NCBI RefSeq assembly: GCF_016919385.1
Contig: NZ_CP070351.1
Span: forward strand, 744,001 to 808,000
Direction: 5' to 3'
Source: Gordonia sp. PDNC005
GTDB taxonomy: Bacteria > Actinomycetota > Actinomycetes > Mycobacteriales > Mycobacteriaceae
DNA: 64,000 nucleotides
In this document: positions 46,901-54,055 of the stretch, piece by piece
Layout of the letters: each line of letters begins with the position of its first letter
Position numbering within the stretch: position 1 is the stretch's first letter
Position numbers and translations under genes: made by a program
The notes under the pieces: generated by a model
The model's database searches: none
What the model was told of the DNA's origin: nothing
The model's input: the letters and a program-made list of their open reading frames with translations, nothing else

Positions 46901-47774
46901 CCGGCGCGCGGCCGCGAGAGTGCCGACCGGCAAACCCGGCCGAGGCGTCACCGCAGACGGCCTCCACATGTTGATCGCGCTCCCCAGCATCGTCGGCGTC
47001 ACCGACGGCGAACCCGCGCCCGCCGTCCGCACCCTCACCGCTCATCTGACGCCAGGTGAGTTCACCGTCCCCGACGGTCTGGTCACAGGCCAAGTCGCGC
47101 TCGGCGTTGGCGAATCGGATCTCCAGCCGTACGTCGTCGACTTCGCCCGCGAACCGCACCTGCTCGTCTTCGGCGACGCCGAATGCGGAAAGACGGCGAC
47201 GCTGCGCGTCCTGATCGACGGCATCGTCGCGGCGGCCAGTCCGGTGCAGGCGAAGGTTGTGCTCGTGGACTTCCGGCGATCGCTGCTCAGCGCCGTCGAC
47301 GACGACCACCTCGGCGGCTACGCCAGCTCCCTGCAGACCGCCGGGCCGATGATGGTCGAACTCGCCGCGCACCTCGCCGGTCGTCTGCCCGGTGACGACG
47401 TCACCGCCGATCAACTCCGGGAGCGGAGCTGGTGGAGCGGACCCGACGTCTACCTGGTGATCGACGACTACGACCTCGTCGCAACGGCATCGGGCAACCC
47501 GCTCGCGCCGCTCGCCGATCTGTTGGGGCACGCCCGCGACATCGGTCTCCGAGTGATCCTGGCCCGTCGGTCCGGCGGTGTCGGGCGGGCGTTGTTCGAC
47601 CCGTTCATCAACCGGATGCGGGACCTGTCGTGCGACGTCTTCATGATGGCGGGAGACCCCGACGAGGGATACATCGTCGGACGTCACCGTATGCAGCGGT
47701 TCGGCGTCGGGCGGGGTGAGTACGTCTCACGGAGCAGACAAGCGGACACGGTGCAGGTGGTGGCGCCGTCGTGA
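43902..47774 (+). CDS. eccC: Type VII secretion ATPase EccC (fused EccCa-EccCb)
   Basis: 1290 aa. Two N-terminal membrane helices (residues ~48-95), the DUF domain with RSLADLESDL, then three FtsK/SpoIIIE-like ATPase domains with Walker A motifs at G493 (GATGSGKS), G825 (GGPQSGKS) and G1091 (GDAECGKT). Walker B-like stretches are LPALVVVVDEFSELL, DVFLVIDGYG and DVYLVIDDYD; only the first keeps D-E, so the first ATPase is likely the active one, as known for EccC proteins. GGGGGAA ribosome site. ESX-4 (EccC4) class by synteny. Overlaps the next gene by 4 nt. Confidence 0.96.
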   Translation: MPTANIDEWSSTIGHRRRPRTAPPTVPASDLQIASPPELARAVPQSLFLRLLPAVMVVAVIGMISMMAVTGGRTAFANPLFLMFPLMMLMSMVGMVASGGRGGPARAAEVNEDRKDYLRHLTQVRGRADSVMRAQRAEAEWNHPDPRAVASLIGSDRMWERRPTDSDFVDVRVGLGVHRLAGGLQPPESAPAEDVEPVSAVALRRFVQARSSVPDMPTAIALRGFPAISLSGPHDEVNALVRSMTCVLAVQHGPDHLGIAIVVDDPVAPEWDWCKWLPHVGHQERQDGLGATRMVYRSLADLESDLGDVLAARVRFSRTEPDTTVRHLVVVLGGGEVTGDEELSSGAGLDGVTVVELGSTADSIASRRGLVLQVDGGRLSARTEAGSEEFAVADARDVVTSEAIARRLARYWPAQFGPLADLDLTSSAVDRGLPDLLGVADAGAFAPESEWVGRRGSARLRVPIGHTATGEPVHLDLKESAHGGMGPHGLCVGATGSGKSELLRTLVLGLIATHSPDELNLVLVDFKGGATFLGLDSQHVAAVITNLEAELELVDRMADALSGELHRRQELLRAAGNFANVTEYERARLGGADLPPLPALVVVVDEFSELLAQKPDFAELFVAIGRLGRSLHIHLLLASQRLEEGRLRGLDSHLSYRIGLKTFSASESRTVLGVPDAYHLPSEPGAAYLKCDSATPIRFRTSYVSGVYRPPVEAIDSTAHSDNSVTVFRADTVVALPEVDEAAVEDVDGPSVLETLVGRIAGHGSDPHRVWLPPLESSVSLDDVPPVPHEMLTASIGVVDRPYDQRRDPLRVDLSRGAGHVAIVGGPQSGKSTALRTLICSLARGHSPSRTTFYCLDFGGGGLAALADLPHVGGVAPRNRRDAVRRTVSEVMGVRTEREITFADAGIDSMTEYRERCASGDHPDDRYGDVFLVIDGYGVLRNEFDELDDQIADLVARGLSYGVHVVVTAGRWAEIRPAVKDLIGTRIELKLGDALDSEMDRRAAARVPTGKPGRGVTADGLHMLIALPSIVGVTDGEPAPAVRTLTAHLTPGEFTVPDGLVTGQVALGVGESDLQPYVVDFAREPHLLVFGDAECGKTATLRVLIDGIVAAASPVQAKVVLVDFRRSLLSAVDDDHLGGYASSLQTAGPMMVELAAHLAGRLPGDDVTADQLRERSWWSGPDVYLVIDDYDLVATASGNPLAPLADLLGHARDIGLRVILARRSGGVGRALFDPFINRMRDLSCDVFMMAGDPDEGYIVGRHRMQRFGVGRGEYVSRSRQADTVQVVAPS

Positions 47775-48877
47775 GCCGGATCGTCGACCTCGCGTACGGC
47801 GAGGGCGAACCCGCGGTCGCGGAGTTGTTGGAGGGCGTCGACTGCGGTGTGCGGCACGTCGTGTCAGTCGGTGCAGATGTCACCGTGGTTCATCCCACCA
47901 CGTGGGGTCGACGTCGGACTGCCGCGCTCATCCGATCCGTCGGCGCGGCGGACGGAGTTCCGCGGGCAGTGGCCGTCGCGCGGAGTCACGCGGATGCGAC
48001 GGTCACCCGCTGCGCCGTCGTGGAGACGACGCTGCTGCCGGACACCGGCGGCCACTGGTCGGTCCACATGATCCGACGCAGCGCAGGGGAGTGGACGATC
48101 GAGACGGGTCTCGTGGACCTGCCCGCCGGCGTCGGCAAAGCATGGCATGACCTGATCGAGAGTGCGGATATCGTGCTCATCGACGGAGCCGACGAGACGC
48201 AGGTCGATGCGGCTTCACGACTGCTGCCGAGCCCGGCAGGTGGAACCGTCCGTGTCGACCGAGACCTCGTCGTGCAATTCGGCGGCGTGCGCAGGCCTGT
48301 CAGGTCCACGATCGACGCAGCGCTCCGTCCGCCGCCGGAACCTGTGCCGCGCCGCCGTCGACGACTGGCCGTCGTGGTCGCGGCTGCCCTTGTAGCGGTG
48401 GGTTCGGGGTGGGTGGCGACCCGCGGACAGCCCGCGCGGGCCCAAGCCGTGCGTGTTGAACAGGTCGGCGCGGCGACAGTCGACGTACCGGGCGACTGGC
48501 GGCGGACCGGACTGCCCGACGACCGCCCCGTCGACGGAGAGGGAGAGCGAGCCGTGTTCGCCGATTCCGATGACGGCCGTCGGATCATCGTTGTCGTCAC
48601 TCCGCTGCGGGCCGGGTCGACGCGGGCGTCGGTCGCGGTCAGCATGCGGAACCGACTCGCACAGCGTGGTGACGATGTGATCCGCGAGTTCACCGCCGAC
48701 GCGTCATTCGCAGGTAAGCGGGTCATCGCATACCGGGAGACTCCCGCCTCCGGTCCGCCGATCGCCTGGTACGTCCACGTCGACCGGAACACGCAGGTCA
48801 GCATCGGTTGCCAGACCGGGACGGGTGACGATTCGATCGACGATCCCTGCGCGGAGGCGGTCCGCACTCTGCGCTGA
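47771..48877 (+). CDS. Type VII secretion-associated protein, Rv3446c family
   Basis: 368 aa from a GTG. An N-terminal cytosolic domain of about 190 residues rich in Ala/Val, one transmembrane helix (LAVVVAAALVAVGSGWVATRG), and an extracytoplasmic C-terminal domain (TVDVPGDWRRTGLPD...AWYVHVDRNTQVSIGCQTG, landmark) typical of TIGR03931. In M. tuberculosis esxU and esxT follow this gene; here a YceI gene does. Exact role in ESX-4 unknown. Confidence 0.85.
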   Translation: MSRIVDLAYGEGEPAVAELLEGVDCGVRHVVSVGADVTVVHPTTWGRRRTAALIRSVGAADGVPRAVAVARSHADATVTRCAVVETTLLPDTGGHWSVHMIRRSAGEWTIETGLVDLPAGVGKAWHDLIESADIVLIDGADETQVDAASRLLPSPAGGTVRVDRDLVVQFGGVRRPVRSTIDAALRPPPEPVPRRRRRLAVVVAAALVAVGSGWVATRGQPARAQAVRVEQVGAATVDVPGDWRRTGLPDDRPVDGEGERAVFADSDDGRRIIVVVTPLRAGSTRASVAVSMRNRLAQRGDDVIREFTADASFAGKRVIAYRETPASGPPIAWYVHVDRNTQVSIGCQTGTGDDSIDDPCAEAVRTLR

Positions 48878-48883
48878 GGTCCG

Positions 48884-48889
48884 TAGGCT
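48884..48889 (+). promoter_or_regulatory. -10 box, leaderless promoter of the YceI gene
   Basis: TAGGCT, 6 nt before the ATG at 48896, in the 18-nt gap after the Rv3446c-family gene. Confidence 0.4.
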
Positions 48890-48895
48890 GGGCCC

Positions 48896-49426
48896 ATGAG
48901 CACCCTGCACTTCGGCCCAGACAACGGCGACGTGACGCTTCACACCGGAGTGGCGGGCAAAGCCGCCCGCACCGGTCACCGGCTGATCATCGGCTTCACC
49001 GACTGGTCGGCGACCGTCGACGGTGTCGAACCGTCCCACGTGCGGGTTGTGGTGAGGACGCCGTCGCTCGAAGTCCGCTCGGGGGAGGGCGGCCTCACGC
49101 CGATGTCGGCGCCGGAGCGGCTCGTCGCGCGCGCCAACGCGGTGAAGGCGTTGAAGGCCGACAAGCACGATGAGATCGTGTTCGACGCGTCCGACATCGT
49201 CGCCGACGGCGAGGGATACCGCCTCGCCGGAACGCTGACGATTCTCGGCACCTCGAAGCCGCACACCGTCACCGTCGCGCCTACCGGCGAGGGCGCCGAT
49301 CGCCGAGTGACGGGCGAGACCACGGTCCGGCAGACCGACTTCGGCGTGAAGCCGTACTCCGCAATGATGGGTGCACTGAAGGTCGCCGACGACGTGATCA
49401 TCCGCGTCGACCTCGCCTTCCCCTGA
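48896..49426 (+). CDS. YceI family lipocalin-like protein
   Basis: 176 aa without a signal peptide. The YceI barrel is recognisable from GRTGHRLIIGFTDWSATVDG-like KAARTGHRLIIGFTDW, VRVVVRTPSLEVRSGEGG, IVFDASDIVADGEGYRLAGTL (landmark) and TDFGVKPYSAMMGALKVADDV. Members bind polyisoprenoids or amphiphiles. It occupies the position of esxU/esxT between the ESX-4 genes and rplM. Confidence 0.85.
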   Translation: MSTLHFGPDNGDVTLHTGVAGKAARTGHRLIIGFTDWSATVDGVEPSHVRVVVRTPSLEVRSGEGGLTPMSAPERLVARANAVKALKADKHDEIVFDASDIVADGEGYRLAGTLTILGTSKPHTVTVAPTGEGADRRVTGETTVRQTDFGVKPYSAMMGALKVADDVIIRVDLAFP

Positions 49427-49439
49427 CTGCTCGCACGTT

Positions 49440-49469
49440 TTGACCTGCGAAGGTCCGCCCGCGTACCCT
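49440..49469 (+). promoter_or_regulatory. Promoter of the rplM-rpsI(-glmM) operon
   Basis: TTGACC (49440-49445), 18-nt spacer, TACCCT (49464-49469), a good housekeeping promoter. The resulting leader of about 100 nt (to 49576) contains competing short stems (ggtgc/gcacc at about 49480-49500; ctggtc/gaccag), possibly an autoregulatory ribosomal-protein site; this last point is weak. Confidence 0.55.
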
Positions 49470-49576
49470 GGATCCTCGGTGCCTTGAGCATCGAGCACCC
49501 GGGTCCCCACTGGTCGCCGGGAGTCTGCTCGCAAGGACCGCTGACCAGCAAAGAAGCAACCCGAATGAGGACTACT

Positions 49577-50016
49577 GTGGGTACTTACAGCCCTAAGGCT
49601 GGTGACGTGACACGTACGTGGCACATCATCGACGCCTCCGACGTCGTGCTCGGCCGTCTGGCCGTGCAGACCGCGAATCTGCTCCGCGGCAAGCACAAGC
49701 CGACCTACGCACCGCACGTCGACGGTGGCGACTACGTCGTCATCATCAACGCCGAGAAGGTCGCCGTCAGCGGCAACAAGCTCACCGACAAGCGTCTGTA
49801 CCACCACTCGGGTCACCCCGGTGGTCTGAAGTCGCGCACTGTCGGCGAGGTCCTCGCGACCCGCCCGGACCGTCTCGTGGAGAAGGCCGTCAAGGGCATG
49901 CTCCCCAAGAACAAGCTCGGCGATCAGATCGCCTCGAAGCTGAAGGTCTACGCAGGCCCGAACCACCCGCACACGGCTCAGCAGCCCGTCCCCTTCGAGA
50001 TCAAGCAGGTGTCCCA

Positions 50017-50020
<4 letters not shown>
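49577..50020 (+). CDS. rplM: 50S ribosomal protein L13
   Basis: 147 aa, the same length as the mycobacterial protein when the GTG at 49577 is used ([18 protein letters not shown]). GAGG lies 6 nt upstream of this GTG. An ATG at 49565 would add four residues (MRTT) upstream of that GTG. Family marks: [24 protein letters not shown] (landmark), [25 protein letters not shown] and [12 protein letters not shown]. Overlaps rpsI by 4 nt. Confidence 0.95.
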
Positions 50021-50535
<515 letters not shown>

Positions 50536-50543
50536 TCGCTTCT

Positions 50544-51896
50544 GTGGCACGCCTTTTCGGCACCGACGGCGTCCGAGGCCGGGCCAACGACCAGCTCACT
50601 CCCGAGCTGGCGTTGCGCCTGGCCTCGGCCGCCGTTTCTGTTCTCGGTGCACATGCGAACTCCCGACGCGACGATGTGGCCCGAGTCCGGCCGCGAGTTG
50701 TGGTCGGTCGAGACCCCCGAGCATCCGGCGAACTGCTGGAGGCCGCACTCTGTGCGGGCCTCGCCGCCGCCGGAGCAGACGCGATCCGAGTCGGCGTGGT
50801 GCCGACCCCTGCGGTCGCGTTCCTGACGGCGGACTACGGCGCCGACTTCGGCGTGATGATCTCCGCGTCGCACAATCCCATGCCCGACAACGGCATCAAG
50901 TTCTTCGGAGCGGGCGGACACAAGCTGGCCGACGATGTCGAAGACGCCATCGAAGCCGCGATGGACGCGCCCGCCGAGCGACCCACCGGCGCCGACGTCG
51001 GACGTCTCCGTGACGCACCCGACGCCGAGGAGCGCTACCTGCGTCATCTCGCGGCGTCCGTGGACGCGCGACTCGACGGCCTGACGATCGTCGTCGACGG
51101 CGCCAACGGTGCCGCATCGACCGTGGGGCCCCACGCCTATGAGGCGGCGGGCGCCACCGTCATCCCGATCCACTCCGATCCCGACGGCCTCAACATCAAC
51201 GACGGCTGCGGATCCACGCATCTGGACGTGCTGCAGGCCGCCGTCCTCGAACACGGAGCCGATCTGGGCCTGGCTCACGACGGAGACGCCGACCGCTGCC
51301 TCGCCGTCGACTCCACCGGCGCCGTCGTCGACGGCGACATGATCATGGCCATCCTCGCGATCGACATGCACGAACGCGGTGAGCTCACCGACAACGTGCT
51401 GGTCGCCACCGTCATGAGCAACCTGGGACTCCACATCGCGATGCGCGAAGCCGGGATCGACGTGAAGGTGACCGGAGTCGGTGACCGCTACGTCCTCGAA
51501 GAGCTTCGCAGCGGCGGTTACGCTCTCGGCGGTGAACAGTCGGGCCACATCGTGATTCCCGCCGCAGGAACCACCGGCGACGGAGTCCTCACCGGACTCA
51601 TGCTCGCCGGACGAGTCGCGTCCACGGGTACCCGCCTCGCGGATCTCGCAGCGGTCGTGACGGTCCTCCCGCAGGAACTCATCAACGTCCCCGTCAGCGA
51701 CAAACATGCCGTCGCCGTCGCCGACACCGTGCAGGACGCAGTCCGCGTCGCCGAAGCCGAACTCGACGGGTCCGGCCGCATCCTGCTGCGGCCCTCCGGA
51801 ACCGAGCAGCTCGTCCGGGTGATGGTCGAAGCGGGCACGGCCGACGACGCCCGCGGCATCGCCGAACGTGTCGCCGCGGTGGTCGCCGCCGTCTGA
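50544..51896 (+). CDS. glmM: Phosphoglucosamine mutase
   Basis: 450 aa from a GTG, 8 nt after rpsI. Converts glucosamine-6-P to glucosamine-1-P on the way to UDP-GlcNAc. Phosphoserine S109 in [17 protein letters not shown]; metal loop [10 protein letters not shown]; sugar loop GGEQSGHIV; phosphate site [15 protein letters not shown]. Equivalent of Rv3441c. Works with glmS 2.1 kb downstream. Confidence 0.97.
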   Translation: MARLFGTDGVRGRANDQLTPELALRLASAAVSVLGAHANSRRDDVARVRPRVVVGRDPRASGELLEAALCAGLAAAGADAIRVGVVPTPAVAFLTADYGADFGVMISASHNPMPDNGIKFFGAGGHKLADDVEDAIEAAMDAPAERPTGADVGRLRDAPDAEERYLRHLAASVDARLDGLTIVVDGANGAASTVGPHAYEAAGATVIPIHSDPDGLNINDGCGSTHLDVLQAAVLEHGADLGLAHDGDADRCLAVDSTGAVVDGDMIMAILAIDMHERGELTDNVLVATVMSNLGLHIAMREAGIDVKVTGVGDRYVLEELRSGGYALGGEQSGHIVIPAAGTTGDGVLTGLMLAGRVASTGTRLADLAAVVTVLPQELINVPVSDKHAVAVADTVQDAVRVAEAELDGSGRILLRPSGTEQLVRVMVEAGTADDARGIAERVAAVVAAV

Positions 51897-51905
51897 TCAA
51901 CAACT

Positions 51906-51979
51906 GACTGAGAACGTCCCCCACGCGGGCGTCCGACGGCAAATAGCCCTCGGAGCCGCCTCCGGGGGACGTTTCAGTC
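51906..51979 (+). terminator. Long stem-loop after glmM
   Basis: gactgagaacgtccccc (51906-51922) pairs with gggggacgtttcagtc (51964-51979) with a single bulge. The 41-nt loop can form further hairpins. It begins 10 nt after the glmM stop, so a terminator is the simplest reading; no U-run is present. Confidence 0.55.
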
Positions 51980-52061
51980 GTGTCGCTCAGCTGCCGGCTG
52001 TAGTGGTGGCGCATTTGGCGGGTCGCCGTCTGAGCTCGGCGGGCAGCCGTCGGCGTGTCGC

Positions 52062-52087
52062 GGAACTGGGCACAGGTCCCGTGCGTC
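52062..52087 (+). promoter_or_regulatory. ECF-sigma-type promoter of the substrate-like cassette
   Basis: GGAAC (52062-52066), 17-nt spacer, CGTC (52084-52087), then TAACGAGT and the ATG at 52096. Nearly identical to the promoter at 260-285 in both boxes, spacing and the sequence up to the start codon. SigM in M. tuberculosis is known to drive esx genes, which suggests a similar sigma factor here. Confidence 0.6.
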
Positions 52088-52095
52088 TAACGAGT

Positions 52096-52401
52096 ATGAA
52101 GGGTAACAATTCGTCAGACGTGCGAGTGGACGTCGACGCACTGCAGTCGCGGGCCTCGAGGCAGGCGGCCGTGGTCGACGCAGCGGCCGACTGCGTCGCC
52201 GAGCTGAAGGCCGGAGGCTTCGGCGAATGGTGGCGGGACGGTCGGGAGAACCCGCTGGCCGGACGGATCGCCGACATCGCCGATCGACTCGACTGCGCGG
52301 CGTCCGATGTCGGCGCGTTCACGGCGGGGCTCCGACGGCAGGTCGTGGAACTGTCGGCCGCCGACGAGATGGCCGCCGAGGCACTGGCCGGTCGACGATG
52401 A
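52096..52401 (+). CDS. EspC/DUF2580-like small helical protein (Rv3440c position)
   Basis: 101 aa. Two predicted helices: VRVDVDALQSRASRQAAVVDAAADCVAEL (landmark) and GAFTAGLRRQVVELSAADEMAAEALAG, separated by FGEWWRDGRENPLAG. The N-terminal 'V-D-x-x-x-L-x-x-x-A' beginning, the Trp in the turn, and the acidic D-E-x-A-A end are the pattern of EspC-type type VII secretion substrates. The assignment is by pattern, not by search. The start is coupled to an ECF-type promoter; the stop overlaps the next gene by 4 nt. Confidence 0.7.
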   Translation: MKGNNSSDVRVDVDALQSRASRQAAVVDAAADCVAELKAGGFGEWWRDGRENPLAGRIADIADRLDCAASDVGAFTAGLRRQVVELSAADEMAAEALAGRR

Positions 52402-52946
52402 CGATCGACGACTTCGTCTCCGTCCTCGACGCGGGAAGCAGGCTCGGCGTGATCACCTTCGACGAAGCGACCGTCCGCGCGCCGCACCACGACGTGGTGG
52501 CCTTCGACGCCGCCGCACTCGCGGCAGATGCGGCGCGCCTCCGCGCGGTTGTGACCCGCTTGGGCACCGGAGCGGTCCGATCGGTGGGAGGAACGCTCGG
52601 CGACGACTGGCTGGGGAGCGGGGGCCGCGCGGCGGACGCCGTCGCGCAGACCACGACCGGGCGAGTGGCCGCCGCCGTCGCCGACCTCGGCATGTGCGCG
52701 GACGAGTTGGCGAGCGCAGTCACCACGATCGACGACGTCCTGATCCGCTACCGCCGCGTGATGACGATAGTGTCCGATCCGGCAGTCGTGGTGCCGGGAA
52801 CGGCGTCGTCCGACGACGTCCGCACCGAACTGATCGCGCGAATGGAGTATGCGAACGCGGCCGGACGGGTGGCTTCCGCCGCACTCGTTGATATCGCCGC
52901 ACTCACCGCCTCGTCCGGGGAACTGGTCCTGGCTGGTGACCGATGA
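52398..52946 (+). CDS. WXG100-like helical protein (Rv3439c position, short)
   Basis: 182 aa. Residues ~35-110 look like a WXG100 hairpin: FDAAALAADAARLRAVVTRLG, then GDDWLGSGGRAADAVAQ with a W-L-G turn, and VAAAVADLGMCADELASAVTTIDDVLIRY (landmark). The C-terminal 70 residues (MTIVSDPAVVVPG...) form a second helical part. M. tuberculosis Rv3439c, at the same place, is remembered as a much longer Ala/Pro-rich protein. Likely partner of the preceding gene and of ESX-4; function inferred only. Confidence 0.65.
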   Translation: MTIDDFVSVLDAGSRLGVITFDEATVRAPHHDVVAFDAAALAADAARLRAVVTRLGTGAVRSVGGTLGDDWLGSGGRAADAVAQTTTGRVAAAVADLGMCADELASAVTTIDDVLIRYRRVMTIVSDPAVVVPGTASSDDVRTELIARMEYANAAGRVASAALVDIAALTASSGELVLAGDR

Positions 52947-53128
52947 CCACTCCGGACCTCGTCGAGGAGGCCCGCCGAAGAGCCGCCGCTGAGTTCGACG
53001 CCGCAGAACACCAGTACCGGATGCGGAGCCGAACTGCCGCGACACAGAGGTCCGACAGGGCCCGGGCGGCGGATCCCGACGCGCCGCTCCCGAGGCTTCT
53101 CGCGCCCGCTGTTCGCAGGCCTGACTAG
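52943..53128 (+). CDS. Small charged protein, third gene of the cassette
   Basis: 61 aa, rich in Arg and Ala (LVEEARRRAAAEFDAAEHQY...). The ATG overlaps the stop of the WXG100-like gene by 4 nt, the same coupling as between genes one and two. No family recognised. It might be a chaperone-like or accessory product; real expression is supported mainly by the coupling. Confidence 0.5.
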   Translation: MTTPDLVEEARRRAAAEFDAAEHQYRMRSRTAATQRSDRARAADPDAPLPRLLAPAVRRPD

Positions 53129-53131
53129 GCT
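53126..53131 (+). promoter_or_regulatory. -10 box, leaderless promoter of the hydrolase-like gene
   Basis: TAGGCT overlapping the stop of the upstream small gene, 6 nt before the GTG at 53138. Confidence 0.4.
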
Positions 53132-53137
53132 AGGCAC

Positions 53138-54037
53138 GTGGCCGGTAAGAAGAAGGCGGCGCCGCCGCCCGACAAGCTGATGACGGAACTCGCACGACGC
53201 GGACCCCATAAGGTGGACCGTGGCGACCTGGGCATCGTCGGTATGAGTGGGCAGATCTTCGCGCCGCGCACCGGCCGGAAGCTGCCGGCCGTCGCTTTTG
53301 CACACGACTGGCTCGCCGCCAGCAGTCGCTACCGGGACCTCGCGTTCCACCTCGCGTCGTGGGGCATCGTTGTCGCCGCACCCGACAGTGAGACAGGTGT
53401 GTTCGCGTCCGACGTCGAGCTGGCCACTGATCTCCGCGCCGCGGTGACCGTGCTGCAGAGCGTGCAGCTGGGTGACGGCAGCGTGACCGTCGACCCCGAC
53501 CGGGTCGGCGTCGCAGGTCACGGCTTCGGTGCCGCTGCTGCGATTCGTGCGGCATCGGACACCGTGCTCCTCGGACGCCCGCCGATCCGATTGCGCGGCC
53601 TCGCCGCGGTGTTCCCGTCGCCGACCACCTCCGACCTGCTGTCGACTGCTTCGACGGTCACGGCGGCGTCGCTGGTCCTCGCTGCAGGCGGGCAACTCGA
53701 CTCGATGACCAGCAACGCTCTCGCCGTCGCGGACGCACTGGGCGGCGATGTGGTGTTCCGCACGATCCCCGGAGCGGACAATCGGGGCCTTCTCGAACGT
53801 CGCAGCCTCAAGTCGTTCATCGGCGTCAACGGCGCAGACAAAGCCACCCACCGCCCGGTCCGTGCCCAACTCGCCGGATACCTCCTGCATACGCTCACCG
53901 GCGACGACCGCTACGCGGCGTTCTCCGATCCCGAGGCCACCACGGGAGACGCGATCGCGACGCCTGTCGCCGACACCGAACCCGCCGAACTCGACCACCT
54001 CTCACAGCTCCTCGGTGCAAAGCCGCCACGCAAGTAG
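53138..54037 (+). CDS. Alpha/beta-hydrolase-fold protein (dienelactone hydrolase type, Rv3438-like) lacking the nucleophile Ser
   Basis: 299 aa from a GTG. The fold is visible in LPAVAFAHDWLAASSRYRDLAFHLASWGIVVAAPDSE (landmark), with a nucleophile-elbow at VGVAGHGFGAAAAI. The elbow reads G-H-G-F-G, so the serine or cysteine expected in G-x-S-x-G is glycine. The late segment SLKSFIGVNGADKATHRPV lies where the acid or His would be. Hence it may be catalytically dead or use another chemistry. Conserved place between glmM and glmS as Rv3438. Confidence 0.75.
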   Translation: MAGKKKAAPPPDKLMTELARRGPHKVDRGDLGIVGMSGQIFAPRTGRKLPAVAFAHDWLAASSRYRDLAFHLASWGIVVAAPDSETGVFASDVELATDLRAAVTVLQSVQLGDGSVTVDPDRVGVAGHGFGAAAAIRAASDTVLLGRPPIRLRGLAAVFPSPTTSDLLSTASTVTAASLVLAAGGQLDSMTSNALAVADALGGDVVFRTIPGADNRGLLERRSLKSFIGVNGADKATHRPVRAQLAGYLLHTLTGDDRYAAFSDPEATTGDAIATPVADTEPAELDHLSQLLGAKPPRK

Positions 54038-54041
54038 CCGG

Positions 54042-54047
54042 TAGTCT
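54042..54047 (+). promoter_or_regulatory. -10 box, probable leaderless promoter of glmS
   Basis: TAGTCT, 8 nt before the ATG at 54056; no ribosome site fits. Confidence 0.4.
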
Positions 54048-54055
54048 TAACGACT

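Noticed and set aside
46344..47687. 447-codon open frame on the minus strand
   Set aside because: Antisense to eccC; Arg/Asp-rich shadow sequence.
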